DNA from: Alloalcanivorax xenomutans
Lineage (GTDB): Bacteria > Pseudomonadota > Gammaproteobacteria > Pseudomonadales > Alcanivoracaceae
NCBI RefSeq assembly: GCF_900217905.1
Contig: NZ_OBMO01000018.1
Location: 1 to 64,000, forward strand
Direction: 5' to 3'
DNA: 64,000 nucleotides
The position numbers and the translations under genes are program-made. Positions 48,332 through 55,382 of the stretch are shown here, in pieces. Below the pieces are notes generated by a model that saw only the letters and a list, made by a program, of their open reading frames with translations, made no database searches and had not been told where the DNA came from. Positions within the stretch are counted from its first letter, which is position 1; each line of letters opens with the position of its first letter.

Positions 48332-48708
48332 TAGTTGGAAATCAGCTTGTCCTGGGGATCCAATGCCATGCCCCGGCGCTGCATGTACAGCTCTTCCACC
48401 ACATAGCGCATGGACGGATCGGACAGGCCCAGGGTCACCTGGATCTGCTCCACGCTGTCACTGAGCCGGAGCTTGACCACCCCGGACAACAACGCACTGC
48501 CTTCTCCCTGGACCTCGGCGCAGTCGACCACCACCGCCTGCTCACCCTTTTCGTCCAGGCAACACACGCGCAGTTCCACCCGGCCCCGGGCTCCGGTCAC
48601 CCGCACCCAGGAGGCCACGTTGAATTCCGCTTCCCATTGCCGGGCCCGAGCCGGCCTTCCCCCCGCCCAGATGCGCTCCGGCACCTTGGCAATAAACGCT
48701 TCACTCAT
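48328..48708 (-). CDS. Conserved hypothetical soluble protein
   Basis: Protein of about 126 residues, with predicted beta strands alternating with charged residues (EFNVASWVRVTG; VELRVCCLDEKGEQAVVVDC; VVKLRLSDSVEQIQVTLGLS), suggesting a beta-sandwich. A CC pair and a further Cys are present. I do not recognise the family. The start may be the ATG at 48708 or at 48717. It is convergent with the small gene at 48146, overlapping by four bases. No signal peptide is seen. Confidence 0.7.
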   Translation of the reverse strand: MSEAFIAKVPERIWAGGRPARARQWEAEFNVASWVRVTGARGRVELRVCCLDEKGEQAVVVDCAEVQGEGSALLSGVVKLRLSDSVEQIQVTLGLSDPSMRYVVEELYMQRRGMALDPQDKLISNY

Positions 48709-48975
48709 GGAATCCATCTCGCCATTTTATTCTTCAGGCAGTGTACGGACGGTCTGGAATCTCTGCCACGGGCGACTTGGCGGGGGCAGGTTGATATGCA
48801 TCACAAGGCCGGGCAACAAGCGCTGTTTTATTGTCTGACAATCAAAACCTTGCCATGCCGCGCTACCCCGTAATCTAACCCCATACTTTGGCGAATCGTT
48901 CTCGCCAAACCTTTTTCTCCGACAACGCCAAGGCGTTTGTCGCCCCCCAAAAGACCCGCTGACGAGAGGCGATCC

Positions 48976-49407
48976 ATGGGCGAGCTGAAAGAACTGCGTG
49001 AAGAACGGGCCAACCTGGTCAACCGTGCCAAAAGCCTGGCCAACACTCTCTATCTGGCCGGCCTGGGTGCCTACAGCAAGGCCAATGAGAAATCCGAGGA
49101 GCTCTACGGACACTATCTGTCCACCGGTGCTCAAGCCTACGGCGACGAGGCCGACGGCAAATCAAAACTGGCTCTGGCCAGCCGTGGCTTGCTCCTGAGC
49201 GCCCGTCAACTGATCGACGAGGCACCGCGAAAACGCCAGGAGCTTTACGAAAACCTGGTTGCCGCCGGCAAGGAGCAACGCGGTGAGAAAGCGGAAAGCA
49301 GCAACGAGTTCGTATTGGCCGGTGTGGGCGCCGTTTCCACCGTGCGCGAACAAGGTCAGAAGCTGCTGGATGAGCTGATCAGCGCCGGCGAGAAAGAGCG
49401 CGCCTGA
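48976..49407 (+). CDS. Phasin-like (PhaF/PhaI-type) granule-associated protein
   Basis: Protein of 143 residues, mostly alpha-helical and without Cys. It contains two copies of a phasin-like motif (TLYLAGLGAYSKANEKSEELY; EFVLAGVGAVSTVREQGQKL), the second followed by LLDELISAGEKERA. The pattern 'AGLGA...GE' occurs in PHA granule proteins and their regulators. No PHA synthase is in the window, so a lipid or wax body role is possible but unproven. A good terminator follows. The ATG at 48976 has a GAGAGG site. Confidence 0.65.
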   Translation: MGELKELREERANLVNRAKSLANTLYLAGLGAYSKANEKSEELYGHYLSTGAQAYGDEADGKSKLALASRGLLLSARQLIDEAPRKRQELYENLVAAGKEQRGEKAESSNEFVLAGVGAVSTVREQGQKLLDELISAGEKERA

Positions 49408-49438
49408 TTCCAATTTTCTGTCACTTCTCTCCTTACCT

Positions 49439-49463
49439 GGGGCCGTTATCGGCCCCTTTTTTT
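49439..49463 (+). terminator. Terminator of the phasin-like gene
   Basis: GGGGCCG-TTAT-CGGCCCC followed by seven T, 31 bases after the stop codon. It is a textbook intrinsic terminator. Confidence 0.95.
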
Positions 49464-49568
49464 CGCAAAGCATTCGCTGGCAAGCCATCGTGTTAACCCC
49501 ATCGCCTTCCTCGCCGGATTAGAGCACCATAGGAACTCCAACACCGTAGTGATCGCATGGAGGGCACC

Positions 49569-50894
49569 GTGGCCAAACGAATCCGCAATCCGCTTGCCGG
49601 CGGCGGACGCCTGCTTAAACTGACGGGCATGACCACCTCCATCGCCACTCGCGTGGCCACCCATCAGGTCAAGAGCTGGTTTCAGGATGACGCTCTGCGA
49701 GAGACCAACCGCGAGGCCCTGATGCGCCATATTGGCCGGGAGGTCGCGGCCACGCTGGGAGAGATGAAAGGCGCGGTGATGAAAGTGGGGCAAATCGCCT
49801 CGCAGATGCAGGACATTCTGCCCAAGGAAATCAGTGAACAGCTGGCGGTACTGCAGAACGCTTCCGCGCCAATGCCATTCCACGTTATCCGACGGCAATT
49901 GGAAACCCATCTGGGCGGTAAACTCGGCGACCATTTCAGGGAGTTTTCCGAAACACCGTTCGCGGCCGCATCCATCGGCCAGGTCCATGACGCGGTTACC
50001 CGGGATGGAGAATCGGTGGTGGTCAAGGTGCAGTATCCAGCGGTGCGCAGCTCGATCGATTCGGATATGCGCCATCTGAAACGCATCCTCAGACTCGGCA
50101 GCCTGCTCAAGGTGAATGAAGCCGCATTGGACTCGGTATTTCAGGAGATCCGATCGCGACTCAACGAAGAACTGGATTACCATCAGGAAGCGCGCAATCT
50201 GAATCACCTGCGCGAGTTTCACCGTGACCAGCCCTGGCTGGTGATCCCCCGGGTCCACGCTTCTCTGTCCGCTGAGGCGGTACTCACCCTGAGCCGCGAA
50301 GACGGCGTCCCTCTACACCAGGTCAACGACGAGAATGGCTTCGACCAGCCGCTACGCAATCTGTTGGGTGAGCGCTTGTTTGACGCCCTGGCGGCGGAGA
50401 TTTTCCAACTAGGAACGGTGCACTGCGATCCCCATCCCGGCAATTTCGCTTTCCGCCGGGACGGCAGTATTGTGATGTACGATTTCGGCGCGGTGAAGCA
50501 ACTGAGCGAAGAAGATATCGAGTTGTTTGGCAAGGTCATCAACGCCGCCACCAGGGGCGACTGGGAACACCTCGATGCCGGCTTGATTGAACTGGGCGCG
50601 CGGCGGCCCGACAGCCATCCGCCACCGGGATTCTACGATCGCTGGGTGCCTTTGATACTGAGTGGATTTTCTCCCGAGCCGGTCAATTTCGCAGACGCCC
50701 GGGTTCATCTGGATATCGTGGAAACGGTACGCAAGACGCCACTGTCGGCGCTGCTGACATTTCAGCCTTCGTCCCGGACATTACTGGTGGAGAGAGTGGT
50801 GAGCGGGCACTACTGGACCATGAAAGCTCTGGGAGTTCATTCAGCGTTCTTGCCACGCCTTCAATCCAGCATGGCGATGTCGAAAGTGGGGTAA
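49569..50894 (+). CDS. ABC1/AarF (UbiB-like) atypical kinase
   Basis: ABC1-family protein of 441 residues with the KxGQ motif (GAVMKVGQIASQM), the Ala-rich loop AAASIGQVHDA, the VVKVQYP Lys, the catalytic HCDPHPGNF and the YDFGAVK metal site, all intact. Family members act in ubiquinone synthesis or lipid transport as atypical kinases or ATPases. This is not the ubiB of the ubiEJB locus, by neighbourhood, so the role is open. I prefer the GTG at 49569, preceded by GGAGGG, to the ATG at 49557. Confidence 0.85.
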   Translation: MAKRIRNPLAGGGRLLKLTGMTTSIATRVATHQVKSWFQDDALRETNREALMRHIGREVAATLGEMKGAVMKVGQIASQMQDILPKEISEQLAVLQNASAPMPFHVIRRQLETHLGGKLGDHFREFSETPFAAASIGQVHDAVTRDGESVVVKVQYPAVRSSIDSDMRHLKRILRLGSLLKVNEAALDSVFQEIRSRLNEELDYHQEARNLNHLREFHRDQPWLVIPRVHASLSAEAVLTLSREDGVPLHQVNDENGFDQPLRNLLGERLFDALAAEIFQLGTVHCDPHPGNFAFRRDGSIVMYDFGAVKQLSEEDIELFGKVINAATRGDWEHLDAGLIELGARRPDSHPPPGFYDRWVPLILSGFSPEPVNFADARVHLDIVETVRKTPLSALLTFQPSSRTLLVERVVSGHYWTMKALGVHSAFLPRLQSSMAMSKVG

Positions 50895-50919
50895 TGCCTT
50901 AAACAGGCTCTTACCCCAC
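50886..50919 (+). other. Stem-loop at the ABC1 gene end, with repeat motif in the loop
   Basis: GTGGGGTAA (containing the stop codon) and TTACCCCAC pair perfectly around a 16-base loop that contains TTAAACAGGCTC, the reverse of the dispersed GAGCCTGTTTA motif. There is no T run, so it may be a repeat-derived 3' structure or weak terminator. Confidence 0.6.
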
Positions 50920-50933
50920 CGCGCTCCGATACT

Positions 50934-51485
50934 TTAGAACGCCGACCGCAAACCAACGCTAACGCCGGAAATTTCCTCTTCGTCCTTGTCGAAGTAACGC
51001 ATGTATTCCAGATTCATTCCCAGAGTATCGGTAAGATTCACATCAATGCCCGCGCCATAGGATTGATCCTCGAAACGGCGACTGTCATCCACCTGATAAT
51101 TGACGCCCGCCAAGGTCCCCTCGGCCTTCACCGTCCCTTTCATTTTGGTATAGCCGCCGATGATGTAAGGATGTACCGATTCCGCCAGAGGCGCTGATAA
51201 TTTCACATAAGCGCCATACATATTGTCCATTTCAAAATCGACGATACCCCGGGAGTCCTCATCGAATCCCATGCCACCGCGGATTTCCATTCCCAGATAA
51301 TCGTTGAATTCATACCCAGCACGGAAAACGGCGGAGTCAATTTTCAGCGTATCGCTGTCGTACTCCTCATTATCGTATTGCATTTGAGTGTAGTTGCCGC
51401 CGATAAAGGGACCGGCCGCGTAGGCCCCACCTGCGGTGAGCGAGAAAGTAACGGCCACTGCTGTCGCGAATTTCCGGGTCAACAT
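50934..51485 (-). CDS. Outer-membrane beta-barrel protein
   Basis: Protein of 183 residues with a signal peptide ending AYA and a mature part made of alternating aromatic/polar strands (FIGGNYTQMQY; SAVFRAGYEFNDYLGMEIRGG; VHPYIIGGYTKMKGT) and a C-terminal Phe, the BAM recognition mark. It resembles the small 8-stranded porin-like barrel family. Many acidic loops are present. The function is unknown. It has a strong AAGGAG ribosome site and lies convergent to the ABC1 gene. Confidence 0.87.
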   Translation of the reverse strand: MLTRKFATAVAVTFSLTAGGAYAAGPFIGGNYTQMQYDNEEYDSDTLKIDSAVFRAGYEFNDYLGMEIRGGMGFDEDSRGIVDFEMDNMYGAYVKLSAPLAESVHPYIIGGYTKMKGTVKAEGTLAGVNYQVDDSRRFEDQSYGAGIDVNLTDTLGMNLEYMRYFDKDEEEISGVSVGLRSAF

Positions 51486-51620
51486 AAATCACTCCTTACT
51501 TGCGAGTCGAACCACTCGGGTTACAACGGTGTGACTTATGCTATCCGGGGGAGTTCGGGAGAGGGGTTAAATGGCGTTAAAAGCGAGCGAAGCAGTTCGC
51601 ATTTTAAAATTTCACTTCAA

Positions 51621-52976
51621 CTACTGTGCGTTGTTCAGCGCCCGCAAAAGATAATCCACGAAACGGCTGAGATCGTTCAGGCTGGAGCAGCGGCGGGCGG
51701 CCCGACAGTAGGGTTCGTATTTGGCCATGATGGCGTCACCGCTGTTCCAGCGTGACGGATGCTCCGGGTTCAACCAGAAGACCTGGCGGGCACGGCGCGA
51801 GATTTCCGCCAGATGCTCCTCACCCGCGGGCAAGTCATTGTTGCGTGCATCCCCCAGAATGATCACTGTGCTGCGCCGGTCGATCTCCCGGCCACAGGCC
51901 TCCTGGAAGGACTCGAACATGTAGCCATAATCGGTGCCGCTGCCGGAAACCCGGTCGAGAATACGCCCCACCGCCACCTCGGGATGGTACTGACGGAAGT
52001 CATCGGTGACCTCATCGAAGCGGGCGGCAAAAGCAAAGCTGCGCACCTGGGGCAGAACATCGTTCATGGCATAGAGGAACTGCAACAAAAACCGGGCCGC
52101 CTCACGCACCGACCCGGAGACATCGCAAATCACATACACTTTGCTCTTCAGCTTGCGCCGTTCACGCCAGTGCAACTGCACCGGTACGGCGTTATAGCGC
52201 AGGCTGGAGACCAAGGTACGGCGGGCGTCCATGGCGCCGCGTTTGGCGCGTTTTTGCCGGCGTTGATGCAAAGCGGCAAGGCGGCGCGCCATGCGTCGCA
52301 CCAGATCCTGAATCTGGTGGTACTCACGGAGTTCACGGAACGGCGCCGCCCGCATGGTGTGTTCCCTGAGCGCACGGCCATGGGCCCGGCCGTGCAACTC
52401 GAACTGCCGCCGCACATACTGGCTGGCCCGCTCCCGCACCTGCTGGCGCCAATCCCGCAACTGCTCCGCCCGGTTCTGATCCCGGCGGCGCGGCGATGCC
52501 GCCAAACGCAGAATATCGTCGTCCACCGCCCCCATCCCCATGTTCATCACCAACTGCCGGGCGAACAGTCCCTGTTGGGTAATGACCTGCATAGCGGTGA
52601 AGTCCTGCTGGGCGGCGGCCTCGGCGAGACTCTGAGTCAGTTGCTCCGGCGACTGGGCAAGCAGATTGGCGGTGGTTTCCGACAGATCTCCGGTGTCCAT
52701 ATCGGTGGTGTCGGGCAAAGCCCCCACCTCGGCGTCTTCATCGCCATCCGCCGCAATGGACTCGAAGTGAAAAAAATCATCGAAGCACTGATCGAAGCGG
52801 GCCCGGTCCACCTGGGCCTTGACCAAGGTCTGCGCCAGCGTTTCCCGGAACTGTTCGCGCGGGTGGTAGCCGATCAGAGCCGCGGCCCGCAGCGCTTCTT
52901 CCGCTTCCACCGGAGAAATACGAATCTGTGCCCCACGCAAGGCACGCACGAACTCATGCAAACGACGATCAGCCAT
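51621..52976 (-). CDS. VWA-domain CoxE-like protein
   Basis: Protein of 451 residues with a helical N-terminus (RRLHEFVRALRGAQIRISPVEAEEALRAA) and a C-terminal von Willebrand factor A domain with MIDAS DVSGSV in KVYVICDVSGSVREAARFLLQFLYA. CoxE proteins partner with MoxR AAA+ ATPases as insertion or maturation chaperones, in CO dehydrogenase and other systems. Here no such enzyme genes lie nearby, so the client is unknown. The moxR-like gene is 9 bp upstream on the same strand. Confidence 0.86.
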   Translation of the reverse strand: MADRRLHEFVRALRGAQIRISPVEAEEALRAAALIGYHPREQFRETLAQTLVKAQVDRARFDQCFDDFFHFESIAADGDEDAEVGALPDTTDMDTGDLSETTANLLAQSPEQLTQSLAEAAAQQDFTAMQVITQQGLFARQLVMNMGMGAVDDDILRLAASPRRRDQNRAEQLRDWRQQVRERASQYVRRQFELHGRAHGRALREHTMRAAPFRELREYHQIQDLVRRMARRLAALHQRRQKRAKRGAMDARRTLVSSLRYNAVPVQLHWRERRKLKSKVYVICDVSGSVREAARFLLQFLYAMNDVLPQVRSFAFAARFDEVTDDFRQYHPEVAVGRILDRVSGSGTDYGYMFESFQEACGREIDRRSTVIILGDARNNDLPAGEEHLAEISRRARQVFWLNPEHPSRWNSGDAIMAKYEPYCRAARRCSSLNDLSRFVDYLLRALNNAQ

Positions 52977-52985
52977 GGCTCGACC

Positions 52986-53915
52986 TCAGCCCGCGCGCTG
53001 CTTGCTGAACCAATGCGGTAACAGGCCACGCGCCAACGTCACGTCCTGTTCGTTCTTGAGGATCAGGGTCAGCGTCTGCTCAACCAGCTCCGGCTCGAGA
53101 CTGTCGGCGTGCAACAGCACCAGAGCCCGGGCCCAGTCCAGGGTTTCGGAGATGGCGGGCAGTTTCTTCATGTCCTGCTCACGCAGATGCTGAATGAAAC
53201 TCACCAGTTGCTCGCGCAACCGATCACCAAGCTCCGGCACCCGCTCGGCGACAATCCGCCGTTCCAGATCCGGTTCCGGATAGGGGATATAGAGATGCAG
53301 ACAGCGACGCTTGAGAGCGTCGGACAGCTCACGCTGGTCGTTACTGGTGAGAAACACCAGGGGACGATGGCGGGCACGTACCGTACCCAGTTCCGGGATG
53401 GAAATCTGAAAATCAGAGAGCAGTTCCAGCAGGAAAGCCTCGAATTCCTGATCCGCTTTGTCGATCTCGTCGATCAACAGCACCACCGGCTCCTCCGCGC
53501 GCAGCGCCCGCAACAGGGGACGAGGCTCCAGAAAAGTATCGCTGTAGAAAGCGTCACCCAGGTCGCCGAGACGCGCCATGCCCTGTTCCAGGTTCTCCGT
53601 ATCGGACAGCAGGGAACTGAGCTTGTCGCGCAGCAATTGCGTATAGAGCAACTGCTTACCGTATTTCCACTCGTACAGGGCGCGGCTCTCATCCAGCCCC
53701 TCGTAACATTGCAGGCGGATCAGTGGCGCTTCCAGAAAGGCGGCAGCGGATTTAGCCAGCTCGGTTTTGCCCACCCCCGGCGGGCCTTCCACCAGAATCG
53801 GCTTTTGCAGTTGAGCGGCCAGGTAGACCGCCAGCGCGGTGCGTTGATCGCATATGTAGCCCTGGCGGGCAAAACTGGCGATCACGTCATCCACGGAATC
53901 GATACGGGTCTTCAT
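52986..53915 (-). CDS. MoxR-family AAA+ ATPase
   Basis: AAA+ protein of 309 residues with Walker A GPPGVGKTELAK, Walker B VVLLIDEIDKAD, sensor 1 region FLTSNDQREL and RRCLHLYIPYPE with the arginine finger segment. MoxR ATPases remodel protein complexes with VWA partners. It forms a two-gene unit with the CoxE-like gene downstream, 9 bp apart. I use the ATG at 53915; a GTG at 53939 is possible. Together they look like a MoxR/VWA chaperone pair of unknown client. Confidence 0.9.
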   Translation of the reverse strand: MKTRIDSVDDVIASFARQGYICDQRTALAVYLAAQLQKPILVEGPPGVGKTELAKSAAAFLEAPLIRLQCYEGLDESRALYEWKYGKQLLYTQLLRDKLSSLLSDTENLEQGMARLGDLGDAFYSDTFLEPRPLLRALRAEEPVVLLIDEIDKADQEFEAFLLELLSDFQISIPELGTVRARHRPLVFLTSNDQRELSDALKRRCLHLYIPYPEPDLERRIVAERVPELGDRLREQLVSFIQHLREQDMKKLPAISETLDWARALVLLHADSLEPELVEQTLTLILKNEQDVTLARGLLPHWFSKQRAG

Positions 53916-54022
53916 GAGCGTTTGTTCTCGGTTATCCACGTCCGGTTCCCCAGTGTAGGGGATTCACCGACAGGGTCTCAGGAAGGAATGGACGCCGCCA
54001 TGGCCGAAACCGACATACGGCG

Positions 54023-54382
54023 TCAATGCAGGACGGTATCGTCTCCCAATACCATGTCGAGGCGTGGCGGGACGTCGTCGATTTCCTCTTCGTCCTCTCC
54101 AGTGACGTCGAAACGCAATGAATGCACTTCACCGTCGATCATGTCGGGGATACGATCGAGAAAATCATCCAAATGATCGGAATCGAAATGGCGTTCAAGG
54201 GCGTCCAGATCGCGCCACTGCTGCCATAACATGATGACCCGGGGGGAGTCAGCCTGTACGTAGACTTCGTATGAAACGCAGCCCTCCTCGAGGCGCGCTT
54301 CGCGGGCCAGAGTCTGAATCAGGGCCAAGGCGTCATCCCGCAGATCATCCCGCACCGGAATGAGCCCTTTGACGATTACCAT
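54023..54382 (-). CDS. Antibiotic biosynthesis monooxygenase (ABM) domain protein
   Basis: Small protein of 119 residues with the dimeric alpha+beta-barrel ABM domain: VIVKGLIPVRDDLRDDALALIQTLAREARLEEGCVSYEVYVQ, and VIMLWQQWRDLDALERHFDSDHLDDFL. Family members act as quinol oxidases or signal sensors. The C-terminal ~30 residues are acidic (GEDEEEIDDVPP) and not typical. The ATG at 54382 has TGGAG upstream. It lies beside the moxR-like gene, without obvious link. Confidence 0.85.
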   Translation of the reverse strand: MVIVKGLIPVRDDLRDDALALIQTLAREARLEEGCVSYEVYVQADSPRVIMLWQQWRDLDALERHFDSDHLDDFLDRIPDMIDGEVHSLRFDVTGEDEEEIDDVPPRLDMVLGDDTVLH

Positions 54383-54497
54383 TGTGCTCCAGGGGATAGA
54401 TTGGGAAAGGACGGCATTGTAGCACAAATCGCGGCAGCCCGCTGATGGCGCCTCCGACGGCCGATTTCGCTGCCGTAACGAAGCCGCCGGAAGACGC

Positions 54498-55130
54498 CTA
54501 GAGGCGCTCGCCCTGAGCCCAGCGGCGCCCTCCCAGAGCCAGGATCGCCAGTTGCTCCACCGCATTGGCCGCCAACTCCTCACGCCGCGCCGGGGAGACA
54601 TCGAGCATGGCCACGCCAAGCCCGAACATGAGCGATACCGCCGCTTCCGCTTCACGCTCGGCGGGCACCGCCGGGCGCCCCTGGGCCGCCACCACGGAAC
54701 GAATGTCCTCGGCCAGCTCATCCACCAGCAGTTGCAGCTCACCGTGAATACGCGCCCGGTAGCGCCGGCTGCGCCCCAGCCTCTGCTGCAGCAACAGACG
54801 AAACTCGCCTTCATTGGACAGAATGAAGCGGCCAAAGCGGCCCACCAGTTCCTGGATCGCCTGGCGCGGCCCGATCTCGATCATGCTGCGACGCCCTTCC
54901 GACATGGCGACACGCAACCGAAAGCAGGCTTCGTCAATCAAGGCCAGCCCCAACGCTTCCATATCGGGAAAATGGTTGTACAGAGACGTGGCGGCGAGGC
55001 CGGCTTCACGGGCTACCTCGCGCAATCCCAGGCTGTCCAGGCCCCGCCCTCCGGCCATCAGTTGCCGGGCCGCGCCCAGAATCCGTTCGCGGGTTTCCTT
55101 TTTCTGCTTTTGTCGCAGGGTTTCCGTCAT
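54498..55130 (-). CDS. TetR-family regulator, likely repressor of the acyl-CoA reductase gene
   Basis: Protein of 210 residues with an N-terminal TetR helix-turn-helix (ERILGAARQLMAGGRGLDSLGLREVAREAGLAATSLYNHFPDMEALGLALI) of the FabR/DesT-like kind, and a helical ligand domain. The gene lies divergent from the fatty acyl-CoA reductase with palindromic GTTAGTT operators on both promoters, so it probably represses both and may respond to fatty acyl-CoA. The ATG at 55130 has no good ribosome site, and an in-frame TTG at 55139 is the alternative. Confidence 0.86.
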   Translation of the reverse strand: MTETLRQKQKKETRERILGAARQLMAGGRGLDSLGLREVAREAGLAATSLYNHFPDMEALGLALIDEACFRLRVAMSEGRRSMIEIGPRQAIQELVGRFGRFILSNEGEFRLLLQQRLGRSRRYRARIHGELQLLVDELAEDIRSVVAAQGRPAVPAEREAEAAVSLMFGLGVAMLDVSPARREELAANAVEQLAILALGGRRWAQGERL

Positions 55131-55143
55131 TTTCAACAAACAA

Positions 55144-55175
55144 CTGTTAGTTATTGCTTATCCCTATATAGCCAT
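55144..55175 (-). promoter_or_regulatory. Candidate operator/promoter of the tetR gene
   Basis: A GTTAGTT half-site lies at about 55146-55152 in an imperfect palindrome, just downstream of a TATATA -10 (about 55165-55170) on the minus strand. The TTGCAA about 19 bases upstream may be a -35. The arrangement suits autoregulation but is weaker than the site at 55241. Confidence 0.4.
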
Positions 55176-55211
55176 AAAAGGCAGGCTTCTTGCAACAACC
55201 GTGGAAGGCTG

Positions 55212-55258
55212 TTGACATCCGGACATAACGATCACAAAATAACTAACACTTGTTAGTT
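55212..55258 (+). promoter_or_regulatory. Promoter and TetR operator of the fatty acyl-CoA reductase gene
   Basis: TTGACA (55212-55217), 17 bp, CAAAAT (55235-55240) form a good promoter. Directly after the -10 lies AACTAACACTTGTTAGTT (55241-55258), a palindrome with perfect 8-bp arms. This position, over the start site, blocks transcription when bound. The same GTTAGTT half-site occurs at the tetR promoter. Confidence 0.75.
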
Positions 55259-55382
55259 GTAATGGCGAGACCGGCCCATGCTGGCATCGCCCGGACAAGG
55301 GGCGCATCATCGATCAGGTGCCCGGCAAGATCATAAACAGGCTCTACAACACACCGTGCGTGCTAACGAGGGATTGACCGCC

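Noticed and set aside
49569-50894. Assignment as ubiB
   Set aside because: The motifs fit the ABC1 family, but UbiB is normally encoded with ubiE and ubiJ and has C-terminal membrane helices that are not evident here.
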